Of a DNA stretch of 64,000 nt, positions 55,256 to 62,925 are shown piece by piece. The number at the start of each line of letters is the position of its first letter. Positions within the stretch are counted from its first letter, which is position 1. Made by a program: the position numbers and the translations under genes. Under the pieces are notes generated by a model. The model searched no databases and was not told where the DNA came from. It saw only the letters and a list, made by a program, of their open reading frames with translations. Source of the DNA: Streptomyces angustmyceticus (GTDB taxonomy: Bacteria; Actinomycetota; Actinomycetes; Streptomycetales; Streptomycetaceae); assembly GCF_019933235.1 (NCBI RefSeq), contig NZ_CP082945.1, positions 4,377,501-4,441,500 on the forward strand, in the 5' to 3' direction.

Positions 55256-56000
55256 CCTCGGCGGATGCTGATTCAGCGCTTGATCCGGCCGCCGACCGTG
55301 ACGCGAGCGACGTGGCCGGTTGCCGGGAGGGTCTGCGCAAGGGCGAGGCTGTGTCGACCAGTGATGACTGGCGCAGGCCAGCGACATCGGGGATCGGAGT
55401 CCAGGCACCCTCGGCGATTTCACCGTCTCCGGGATGGCGTGCCGGATGCCCCGTCGGCGCAGGTGCTCGTGGATGGGGCCGTTGCTGTACGCCTTGTCCG
55501 CTGCAAGACTGTCGGGCTTCTTGCGGGGTCGGCCCGGATCAGGGCTTCGGGACACGGATCTTGTCCAAGACGGCTTGAACTTGGTGCAGTCCGCCCGTTG
55601 GCCCGGTGTGACGATCAGAGACAGCGGGCCGCAGTGACCGTTCGCGCTCAGGTGGACCTTGCTGGTGAACCTGCCCCGCGAGCGGCCCAGGCCCTCACAC
55701 CTCCAGCACCACCTGGCGCCAACGGCATCCGAACAGCGCACTGACGTGCTTGATGCCCGTCTTCCCTCAACAGGGAGCGGTCCCACACAAGGAGCATCGG
55801 ACCATCTCGCGTCGAACCCTTGCTCCGTTCCGTGCCGACCTGGGTGCGAGGAACGTCGGCCAAGGCCGTCAAAGACCGCGCCCACGCGCACATGCAGGTC
55901 AGGGTCGAGCAGCAGCGGGCGGTAGGGCCACTGCGGGCTAGTTCTATTACTTGCCGACCGCGTCGGTCCCGCACGCGCACGCCCGGCTGATCGTCGAGTG
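55256..56000 (-). pseudogene. decayed IS5-family (DDE) transposase
   Basis: On the minus strand the DDE-transposase-like blocks GLGRSRGRFTSKVHLSANGH, LIVTPGQRADC, SLAADKAYSNGP and LRRRGIRHAIPE (about 55700 to 55420) match IS5-type transposases of streptomycetes. The N-terminal part is in a different frame (about 55990-55720) and after IPETVKS the C-terminal HTH/RNase-H end is lost into other frames. No intact frame or terminal inverted repeats were found, so the element is dead. Boundaries are approximate. Confidence 0.75.
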
Positions 56001-56041
56001 TTGAGGCCTCCGGAGCGAGTACAGGTCAGTTCCTCTGAGTG

Positions 56042-56057
56042 CTTCCGATTCCGGAAG
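56042..56057. promoter_or_regulatory. short dyad upstream of the Rieske oxygenase
   Basis: CTTCCG and CGGAAG arms separated by ATTC, 55-70 bp before the GTG at 56112. It may be an operator; no matching regulator is proved. Confidence 0.35.
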
Positions 56058-56111
56058 TTGCGCAAAGCGGAACCATCTTCCCACTTTTTCGACATCGCGG
56101 GGAGCGGCAGA

Positions 56112-56231
56112 GTGATCACGGAACATCAATTGTACCCGGACGCGCTGAAACGGCCGCCTGTCGCATCAGAAGCAAGGAAGAGGTTCGATTCTCTTGATCA
56201 CCTGGCCGCGCACGTACTACACGAGCCATAA
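56112..56231 (+). CDS. short ORF that may be the displaced N-terminus of the Rieske oxygenase
   Basis: A 39-codon frame starting at GTG 56112 with GGGGAG 8 nt upstream (MITEHQLYPDALKRPPVASE...) and overlapping the start of the Rieske gene. Its last in-register residues (RFDSLDHLAA) would join directly to TYYTSHKHF of the oxygenase if one base were removed near 56212. Related oxygenases carry 25-30 residues before YYT, which the oxygenase frame lacks. It may instead be a leader peptide. Confidence 0.4.
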   Translation: MITEHQLYPDALKRPPVASEARKRFDSLDHLAAHVLHEP

Positions 56232-57345
56232 ACACTTCGACAGGGAGCGGGAAAAGATATTCGAGAATTCCTGGATGTGTGTGGCTCGCTCATCCGAATT
56301 ACCGAAACCGGGTTCTTTCCTTCGGGTCCAGGTCGGTGGGGAAAGTGTACTCCTCGTTCGAAACCGTGACGGCGAGCTGCGCGCTCATATTAACCTCTGC
56401 CGTCATCGCGGTGTCGTCCTCTGCTCCGAGGACAGTGGGCAGTTCAACACGTCGATTCGTTGCCCCTATCATGGCTGGACCTTCGACCTGAACGGCCAGC
56501 TCGTTGCGGCACCGTTCATGAACGAGCTTCCGCCCGAAACCAAGGAACGTCACCTGTATTCCGCCTTGGTGAGCGAATGGCTGGGCTACGTATGGGTGAA
56601 CCTTGACTCTAACGCTGCTCCGCTCCATGAGCAGCTCGCACCCATGTTGCACAACCGCTTCGGCGACGTCGATGTCCCGGCCCGCTATGGCTGCGATGAG
56701 CTCGAAGTGGCGAAGAGGGAAACATACGAGGTCGAAGCCAACTGGAAAATCCTCTACGAAAATTTCTGCGAGTGCTATCACTGTCCGACAATGCATCCTG
56801 AGGTGTGCAACATACTTCCCGAGTGGCGAACGGGATATGGAACGGTGAGCGGCCCCACTGGCCCAAAAATAGAGGGATCCAAAATCAACGAAAAGGCACA
56901 GGGCTTCTCGCTGTCCGGACGGGCAACTTCGACGCCTCTGCCTGGTGTGCCCGAATACGACCATCGCACGTTCCATGGCCTCTTGCTGTGGCCGAATGTG
57001 CACCTCATGTTCATTCCAGACCATGTTATGTGCATGCGCTTCGAACCCGTCGGGCCGACGAAGACTCGCGTCATTGTGGACTGGCTTTTCCACCCTACGG
57101 CGATCTCCGAGCCGGGTTTCGACCCGTCGGACGCTGCGGCCTTGGTGGATGTCACCGCGCGTCAGGATTTCGAGGCGTGCGAAGGAGTGCAGGCAGGTGC
57201 GGAGTCCGCCTATTTCGAGGAGTTCCACACCCCGCACGAGAGCATGATCACTGACTTTCGTCGATGGGTTTGTGCGCAGCTTGGAGATGGCATAGAGACC
57301 TCGCATGTCGCGACGCCAGCCGAGGCAGATGCGCTGCCAGCCTGA
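56194..57345 (+). CDS. Rieske non-haem iron oxygenase, alpha subunit (carnitine/betaine monooxygenase-like)
   Basis: A 383-aa protein. The Rieske [2Fe-2S] ligands are C69-R-H71 and C90-PY-H93. The mononuclear site is ENFCECYHCPTMHPE with His196 and His201 and Asp325 (TARQDFEACEG). The residue before the first His ligand motif is Glu193 (E-C-Y-H), the bridging glutamate known from CntA/GbcA-type oxygenases of quaternary amines, where most Rieske enzymes have Asp. TTG 56194 is preceded by GGAAGAGG at 10 nt. Codon 36 is TTA. No reductase gene is nearby. The substrate may be a betaine-like compound; a polyketide is less likely. Confidence 0.85.
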   Translation: MITWPRTYYTSHKHFDREREKIFENSWMCVARSSELPKPGSFLRVQVGGESVLLVRNRDGELRAHINLCRHRGVVLCSEDSGQFNTSIRCPYHGWTFDLNGQLVAAPFMNELPPETKERHLYSALVSEWLGYVWVNLDSNAAPLHEQLAPMLHNRFGDVDVPARYGCDELEVAKRETYEVEANWKILYENFCECYHCPTMHPEVCNILPEWRTGYGTVSGPTGPKIEGSKINEKAQGFSLSGRATSTPLPGVPEYDHRTFHGLLLWPNVHLMFIPDHVMCMRFEPVGPTKTRVIVDWLFHPTAISEPGFDPSDAAALVDVTARQDFEACEGVQAGAESAYFEEFHTPHESMITDFRRWVCAQLGDGIETSHVATPAEADALPA

Positions 57346-57349
57346 TGCA

Positions 57350-58279
57350 TCAGCCGCTGTGCTCGGCGGCCCACCTGGAGGCCGTCGAGCGCAGTGCAGC
57401 AAGTCCGCGGCCAATTGAGCCTTGGTCGTTGCTGCCCCGGCGTACGCAGGCCACGATCTGACGGGTGGGTCGCGTTTCACCTCGCAGGGCTACTCGGGTC
57501 ACCGCGAGTCCCTCCGAGATCGGCGCCAGTCTTGGGATGAGACAGATACCCAGACCGCTTGCAACGAGGGCCGAAACGGCAGACCAATCCACGGCATTGT
57601 GGGTCACACGGGGCACAAAGCCGGCCGCGGCGCACGCCGTCAGGAGCAGTTGGTGCTGATCGCGTGGGTCCCCTGCACGCAGCCAGCGAGCTTCCGCGAG
57701 TTCGGTCAGCTCAGCGAATCCTTTCCTCGCGATGGGATGCCCCTGCGGCACGAGGAGGTCCTGCGGTTCTTCAAGGAGAGCGTGCTGTTCGAAGCGTTCG
57801 TCATCGGGTGATGGTGTTCCGGTTGCCGGAATGGTGACAGCTACATCGATCTCTCTGGCCAACAGGAGCTGGAACCGATCCTCCTCAGGATCCTCTCCGA
57901 CGTGGAGAGTCATGTGCGGGTACTGCTGCGCGAGTTCGGTGACTGCCGGAGCCACCAGGGCGGCCAGCGCGCTGGCTACTGCCGAGATTCGTAGGTGGCC
58001 AGCGAGCCCTTCACGGTGCGCAGCCAGGTCAGACATCGCGCGTTCCCACTGGGTGAAGAGGCGGTCGCCGTGGTCGAGCAGCGTGTACGCGGCGGGCGTC
58101 AGTTTCACCTTGCGGCCCACTGGCTCCAGGAGCGTGATGTCAAGGTCGGCTGACAACTGGCGGAGTTGCTGAGAAACGGTGGACGGAGTCAGGTGAAGGG
58201 ACTCAGCTGCGGCGGTGATCGTGCCTGTCTCTCTCAATGCGCGGAGCGTCCGCAGACGACCGTCAATCATGCGCACCAT
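57350..58279 (-). CDS. LysR family transcriptional regulator
   Basis: A 309-aa LTTR. HTH at about 4-65 (GRLRTLRALRETGTITAAAE; LHLTPSTVSQQLRQLSADLD), effector domain starting LRISAVASALAALVAP. ATG 58279 (or 58270) is chosen. It is convergent with the Rieske gene and divergent from the LysE-type exporter, the classical arrangement of an LTTR with its exporter target. It is the only gene of this block in which I see no TTA codon. Confidence 0.9.
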   Translation of the reverse strand: MVRMIDGRLRTLRALRETGTITAAAESLHLTPSTVSQQLRQLSADLDITLLEPVGRKVKLTPAAYTLLDHGDRLFTQWERAMSDLAAHREGLAGHLRISAVASALAALVAPAVTELAQQYPHMTLHVGEDPEEDRFQLLLAREIDVAVTIPATGTPSPDDERFEQHALLEEPQDLLVPQGHPIARKGFAELTELAEARWLRAGDPRDQHQLLLTACAAAGFVPRVTHNAVDWSAVSALVASGLGICLIPRLAPISEGLAVTRVALRGETRPTRQIVACVRRGSNDQGSIGRGLAALRSTASRWAAEHSG

Positions 58280-58281
58280 CC

Positions 58282-58295
58282 GAACGATACTGTTC
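58282..58295. promoter_or_regulatory. possible LysR-family operator
   Basis: GAACGATACTGTTC has GAAC/GTTC arms around a 6-nt centre (10 of 14 positions symmetric), just upstream of the lysR start in the divergent intergenic region. It could be an LTTR site. Confidence 0.4.
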
Positions 58296-58306
58296 AATAT
58301 TCTTCG

Positions 58307-58450
58307 ATGGACCCACATGAACGTAGCACGGAGACTGATCACATGATGATCACTCGACTTCACCCTGCCACTTCCCACCACACGGATATCGGCTGGGAGC
58401 CTGCCAAGACCAACCGTCAGAACTCGCGCCGGACCTCCGCAGCGGCATGA
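58307..58450 (+). CDS. small ORF coupled to the LysE-type gene
   Basis: A 47-codon frame (MDPHERSTETDHMMITRLHP...) whose TGA overlaps the ATG of the exporter (ATGA). A second ATG at 58342 with GGAG 9 nt upstream would give a 35-residue peptide rich in His/Thr/Arg. It may be a leader or a small protein. Not recognised. Confidence 0.4.
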   Translation: MDPHERSTETDHMMITRLHPATSHHTDIGWEPAKTNRQNSRRTSAAA

Positions 58451-59079
58451 TCGACTCGATTCTCTCCGGCCTGTGGGCGGGCTATGGCCTCGCCGTACCT
58501 GTCGGCGCAGTCGCCGTCCTGATGATCAACATGACCGCCCGGACATCTTTCAGGAACGGAGCTGCTGCGGCGATTGGTGCGACTACTGCGGACGCTCTGT
58601 ATGCGGTTGCAGCAGTAGTCGGCGGTAGTGCTGTGGCATCCGCTCTCGCTCCTGTTTCCACCCCCTTGCGGTGGGCTGCCTCGGTGATCCTCGTCGGCAT
58701 GGCTATTCGGATAGCGGTACAGGCCATGAGGCAGCAGAGGACGGGTGTAAGCGAGGAAACTCAAAGCAACGAATCCGATCTCCGTCCGTTCCGTGCATAT
58801 CTCACGTTTCTCGGGCTCACGGCACTCAACCCTTGGCCAGCCATCTACTTCGTTGCGCTGGTCTTGGGGCGGCAGGCCCAAGGCGACCAGACACCTTGGC
58901 AGGCGTGTGTCTACGTAACCGCCATTGTGGTGGCATCCGCAAGCTGGCAGTTACTGCTGGCCGGCGGGGGTGCTGTGCTCGGCCGTTTCCTAACCAGCCA
59001 GCGTGGTCGCTTCATCACAGCCGTATTTTCTAGCCTGCTTATCGCGGGCCTTGCGATAAGTGTCGTCGTAACCGACTGA
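58447..59079 (+). CDS. LysE family exporter
   Basis: A 210-aa membrane protein with six hydrophobic segments of the LysE/RhtB exporter family (GLWAGYGLAVPVGAVAVLMI; GATTADALYAVAAVVGGS; FLGLTALNPWPAIYFVALVL). The NPxxxxxF-like TALNPWP is typical. Codon 169 is TTA. It probably exports a small amino-acid-like or other cationic product, perhaps that of the Rieske enzyme. It ends 13 bp before the convergent LuxR gene. Confidence 0.88.
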   Translation: MIDSILSGLWAGYGLAVPVGAVAVLMINMTARTSFRNGAAAAIGATTADALYAVAAVVGGSAVASALAPVSTPLRWAASVILVGMAIRIAVQAMRQQRTGVSEETQSNESDLRPFRAYLTFLGLTALNPWPAIYFVALVLGRQAQGDQTPWQACVYVTAIVVASASWQLLLAGGGAVLGRFLTSQRGRFITAVFSSLLIAGLAISVVVTD

Positions 59080-59092
59080 ACGAATGAGGCTC

Positions 59093-59902
59093 CTACTTTG
59101 CTTCCCTTCCCAGGATGTATCCGAGCTGAAATCGATTCTCTGCACCAAAATCCTTCTTCATCTGCGATATGTGAGATTGAAGTGCCCGCTGACTGATTGC
59201 CAAACGGCGAGAAATCTCTTTGTCCGTTCTTCCATCGACCAAGAGGCTCTTTATGGTCTCCCGAATCGATGGAATCACCTCCGAGGCGGCTTGGGCGGCA
59301 AATGACGGGCTAAAAGGGTAGGGTTTAGCTAAACTCCAGGCTCGCTCAAACACATCGACCAAGAAACTAACGACGGCCGGCTCTTCTACCTTTACTGCAG
59401 CAGTCCGCTCAGCATTGGCGGGAATAAATGCCGTTGCCCTGTCGACGATTATGATCCGCTCGAAGAATTCAGGAAGGGTGCGTACCTGCGCACCGTAGCC
59501 GATGACTATGCGCACGTAATCCTTGGTCGCCGCGTCGAACCTGGCGCTATGGTGGTAAAGGGTTCGCATGGATACGCCTCGCTCAAGGTGCTCACGCATC
59601 ACGTCCATTGATTCGTTCAGAACGTCCCTTGGGCGAGGCCCGTCCGGCTGGGCAGTTAAAACCTCGCCGCTTACCGAGCGAACAGAAGCTTGGATGGATC
59701 GACTTATCTCGCGCACGTCTTCGACATATATCAGGCGTTCGCTATGGGCGTTACTTCTGGTGGAGCTCTCTGCGGGAAGTGTGGCTGCAATCTTCTGCAC
59801 ACGCTCCGCCTCTTCTTTGAGGCGAGTGGAAATGTCGATGAGTTCCCTTGCGGTGCAGGGGGAAGGGGGCTCCCCCTCTACCTCGCAAATGCTGTCGTCC
59901 AT
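59093..59902 (-). CDS. LuxR family transcriptional regulator
   Basis: A 269-aa protein with a C-terminal LuxR-type HTH (about 213-255, DGRTDKEISRRLAISQRALQ, then SHISQMKKDFGAENRF) and a helical N-terminal domain (ARELIDISTRLKEEAERVQK). It has two TTA codons (59657-59659 and 59330-59332). ATG 59902 is favoured; the open frame upstream is AT-rich promoter. It is divergent from the type III PKS, so it is the likely cluster-specific regulator. Confidence 0.88.
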   Translation of the reverse strand: MDDSICEVEGEPPSPCTARELIDISTRLKEEAERVQKIAATLPAESSTRSNAHSERLIYVEDVREISRSIQASVRSVSGEVLTAQPDGPRPRDVLNESMDVMREHLERGVSMRTLYHHSARFDAATKDYVRIVIGYGAQVRTLPEFFERIIIVDRATAFIPANAERTAAVKVEEPAVVSFLVDVFERAWSLAKPYPFSPSFAAQAASEVIPSIRETIKSLLVDGRTDKEISRRLAISQRALQSHISQMKKDFGAENRFQLGYILGREAK

Positions 59903-60089
59903 GCATGCCCCCGCATTAGGAGATATTTCGACTAGGCGACCGTACTCGGCGTTTGCGCCCACTTGGCAACCTAATTTCTTATAGAAGCATATGTGGCAGT
60001 TGGTGAAATTGGCCCACAAGTGACATTTCTAACTTTGGTTCATTTTTATAGCTTTCCGTGCTTCTGTCGCATACTCGAAATGGGGGAAT

Positions 60090-61127
60090 ATGTCTACCGT
60101 CTGCCGCCCAAGCCTCAGCCTGCCAGACCATGTAGTGAGCCTCGACGATGTGGTCTTCCACATGGAGCAACAGCACTCTGAGCATGATCGTCTGGGTACG
60201 GCACTAAACCTTATGCGCAGTACTTCGGTGGAGACACGCCATCTCGTCGATCCGCTGGAAATCGTGACGAGTCCTCGCACCTTCGGCCAGCGCATGCGCC
60301 GGTATGCCGAAGAGGGAACCCGTCTGGGTGTCATGGCTGCGAAACAGGCTCTCGATGAAGCCGATACCGAGTGCGCCGAGATAGACAATCTAATAGTGGT
60401 GTCATGTACGGGGTATCTACTTCCTGGGCTCGATGCATACATCGCAAATCAACTGGGTCTAGAGTCCCAGGTGCGCCGTCTATCCTTTGCGCAAGTCGGG
60501 TGCGCCGGCGGTGCCTATGCCCTGGCGAGGGCACGAGAGCTGCATAGGGCTAGCCCGGGTGCAGTCACGCTGATCGTCGCAGTCGAATTATGCTCTCTCT
60601 CCTACCAGGCAGGCGACTCCAGTATTGCATCGTTCGTCTCAACAGCCCTTTTCGGAGATGCGGCCGCGGCAGCGGTGGTTCGCGACAATCGACCGGGATT
60701 TCTTCTCGAAGATACCTACGAGGAGCTGGCCCCTGATTCGATTGGGCACATCTCCTACGTGGTGGATGAATTGGGTTTCCACTTCGATACTAATCCGCGC
60801 ATCTCAAGGGTTGTGGCGAACGCCATGCCGCAACTCAGGAATTGGCTTCGCGAAGTTGGTGAAATCACTGAGCCGGAGTTCCTTGTGAGTCACACCGGCG
60901 GGCCTCGCATTATGTACGAGGTTAGCAAAGGGCTGCGGATTCCGGCGGAAATGTTTGACCTGAGCGAGAAATCCCTTAAGGGGCGCGGCAATACGGCCAG
61001 TGTCGTGGTTTTTGATGTCCTGCGGCAAACCTTCGAGAACCCTCCCAATTCGAGGGACTCGGGCCTCATTATTGCTTTCGGCCCAGGCGTAACAACCGTC
61101 GCCGTTACCGGGACCTGGGTCAGCTAA
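60090..61127 (+). CDS. type III polyketide synthase, RppA (THN synthase)-like
   Basis: A 345-aa chalcone-synthase-superfamily enzyme. The catalytic triad is Cys138 (AQVGCAGGAY), His268 (VSHTGGP) and Asn301 (RGNTAS). Cys106 (VSCTG) and Cys168 (VELCSL) correspond to cysteines of tetrahydroxynaphthalene synthase, and Cys138 falls at exactly the RppA position. GGGGGA lies 4 nt before the ATG. Codon 167 is TTA. It likely condenses malonyl-CoA units; the product (THN or another) cannot be fixed. No P450 or tailoring gene except the Rieske enzyme is close. Confidence 0.9.
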   Translation: MSTVCRPSLSLPDHVVSLDDVVFHMEQQHSEHDRLGTALNLMRSTSVETRHLVDPLEIVTSPRTFGQRMRRYAEEGTRLGVMAAKQALDEADTECAEIDNLIVVSCTGYLLPGLDAYIANQLGLESQVRRLSFAQVGCAGGAYALARARELHRASPGAVTLIVAVELCSLSYQAGDSSIASFVSTALFGDAAAAAVVRDNRPGFLLEDTYEELAPDSIGHISYVVDELGFHFDTNPRISRVVANAMPQLRNWLREVGEITEPEFLVSHTGGPRIMYEVSKGLRIPAEMFDLSEKSLKGRGNTASVVVFDVLRQTFENPPNSRDSGLIIAFGPGVTTVAVTGTWVS

Positions 61128-61191
61128 CGCGTCGCATGAACTGAAAATGGGTCTCGAAGTCGCCGCTGAGTAGCACCACCCTGCAAGGAAC

Positions 61192-61230
61192 AGCGGCCCC
61201 GCTCGGGAGACCCGGGCGGGGCCGCTTTCG
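61192..61230 (+). terminator. terminator after the type III PKS
   Basis: An 11-bp perfect stem AGCGGCCCCGC / GCGGGGCCGCT with a 13-nt loop and TTTCGTTT, 65 bp after the stop. Confidence 0.88.
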
Positions 61231-61658
61231 TTTGTTCGCAGGTCAGGAGTCCGTTGCGAGAGGGAGTGGTGGAACTGTTTCGGACCGGTGAAGCGGCGAT
61301 GCAGCGGGCGGTAGGACTGGTGCACTGTTCGGCCTCAGCCACAGAAAGCCAGCCACGATGCGCCCACGCTGTGGTGATTATCCGTCACGTGTGCCACCCG
61401 GACCCATCCAGCCTGTGCCACGCTGCCAAGCTTTTGGATTGGGTCATGGGATGCGGGGTACCACCGCGGATTCAGCCTGGCCTGCCTCCTGAGTGCGTGC
61501 GCCTGGCCGCGGTGCCTGCGAGCCGCTGTCGTGGTGCCGGCCTGGTAGCGCTGCTTCGAGGTAGACGGGTTGCTTCCTGGGCTCCGTCGGAGCGCTTGCT
61601 CTCGTTGCGGGCTGAGCTACTGGGGGCTGCCGAGAGCGGGGCGGCAGACAGGAGCGTC
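61231..61658. other. long gene-poor segment
   Basis: About 430 bp without a supported gene; open frames have no SD or coding bias. It marks the right part of the accessory island. Confidence 0.5.
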
Positions 61659-61703
61659 GGCGGCCGTCGGCCGCCAGCGCGCGCGGCCCGCGTAGCGGGC
61701 CGC
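61659..61703. repeat. two adjacent perfect GC hairpins
   Basis: GGCGGCC-GTC-GGCCGCC (61659-61675) and GCGGCCCGC-GTA-GCGGGCCGC (61683-61703), each with a 3-nt loop. They may act as terminators for the minus-strand UTRA remnant or be relics of a mobile element. Confidence 0.6.
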
Positions 61704-61749
61704 CTTGAGTAAGTGAAGACAGTTTTCGACAGTTGGCCGGCGCGGCGCC

Positions 61750-62058
61750 TCAGGCGGCGTGGAGTGTGCGGGGGCTGTCGGCGGTGATGCGGTAGGTGAG
61801 TTGGGTGCGGTCGGCGCCGGCGCGGAGTTCTTCGAGGAGTAGCAGGCGTTGGTCGGTGCCGCGGGTGATGCGGGTGGCGTGGACGATCGGGGTCGCGTCG
61901 GGGATTCGGAGCGTGGCGCGTTCGTCGGGCAGGGGCATGCGGGCGCTGACGGTTTCGTCCCAGGTGAGTTTGTGACCGGCTGCGGTGAGGACGGCGTAGA
62001 ACTGCCCCGGAGCTGTGTCCAGGCCTTTGACCGAACTCTTCAGCCGCGTTCGCCGCAT
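61750..62058 (-). pseudogene. UTRA-domain remnant of a GntR family regulator
   Basis: A 102-aa frame holding the C-terminal part of a UTRA ligand domain (QFYAVLTAAGHKLTWDETVS; TPIVHATRITRGTDQRLLLL; QLTYRITADSPRTL). The winged-helix DNA-binding domain and first UTRA strands are missing, and another frame (ESEVLFAVDWLLADPHTETR, ending with TGA near 62040) runs directly upstream. It is a truncated GntR (KorSA-like) gene, possibly from an integrative element. Confidence 0.7.
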
Positions 62059-62216
62059 GCGGCGAACCGGACGAGCACGCGGTGCAGCGTGCGGGTCTCA
62101 GTGTGGGGGTCTGCCAGCAGCCAGTCGACGGCGAACAGGACTTCGCTCTCGGGGGGCCGGGGATCCGAATAGCGGGTCGGCGGCCCGCGCGAAGCGTCTG
62201 TGCCGCCGGCAGCCCC

Positions 62217-62765
62217 TCACTCGCCCCCAATATCCTCCCGCCACAGCTCCGGTCGCGCCTCGATGAAGTCGCGCATCAGCGCTGCGCACTCCGGGTCGTC
62301 CAGGAGGACGATGCGGATGCCGTTCTGGGCCAGCCAGTCGTGGCCGCCGTGGAAGGTGCGGGCCTCGCCGATGACGACGCGGGAGATGCCGAACTGGCGG
62401 ACCAGGCCGCTGCAGTACCAGCAGGGGGAGAGGGTCGTGACCATCGTCGTGCCGTGGTAGCCGGGGCGGCGGCCGGCGGCGCGGAAGGCGGCGGTCTCGG
62501 CGTGCAGGGTCGGGTCGTCGTCCTGGACGCGGCGGTTGTGGCCGCGGCCGAGCAGGGAGCCGTCCGGGCCGTAGAGCGCCGCGCCGATCGGGATGCCGCC
62601 CTCGGCGAGGCCGGTACGGGCCTCGGCGAGCGCCGTGGCGAGCATGGCGCGGGCCTGTTCCTGGACGTGGGCGGGGTGGCCGCTCGGGTCGCCGGCGCCG
62701 TCGACGTGACCGTGCAGCCGGAACGCGTCGCGGCCCTGGTCCCAGTCCTGCGTACGACGGTCCAT
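62217..62765 (-). CDS. nucleoside/cytosine deaminase family protein
   Basis: A 182-aa zinc deaminase: TLHAETAAF with the catalytic Glu and zinc His, and SPCWYCSGL with the two zinc cysteines (PCxxC). It resembles cytosine/guanine deaminases; GGIPIGAALY is the conserved N-terminal turn. The ATG at 62765 (MDRRTQDWDQ) is chosen over the longer frame, whose first 22 codons are low-complexity. Core gene, beside ubiD and the PLD_N gene. Confidence 0.9.
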   Translation of the reverse strand: MDRRTQDWDQGRDAFRLHGHVDGAGDPSGHPAHVQEQARAMLATALAEARTGLAEGGIPIGAALYGPDGSLLGRGHNRRVQDDDPTLHAETAAFRAAGRRPGYHGTTMVTTLSPCWYCSGLVRQFGISRVVIGEARTFHGGHDWLAQNGIRIVLLDDPECAALMRDFIEARPELWREDIGGE

Positions 62766-62925
62766 GCGCTCACCGTACGCCGGGGGGACGGCCCGGGGCC
62801 CGCCCGGCGCGGACGGGCGGGTGACGGACAAGCGGCAGACGGCAGACGGCAGGCGGCAGGCGGGTGGCGGCAGACGGGTGGCGGGCCCAGGCCCCGCGAA
62901 CCCGCCAGGATCCGGACGGTGTGCC

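Noticed and set aside
61472..62230. A 252-codon minus-strand protein covering the UTRA remnant
   Set aside because: Its translation is Pro/Arg/Ala-rich and frame-shifted relative to the UTRA-like sequence, so it is a shadow.
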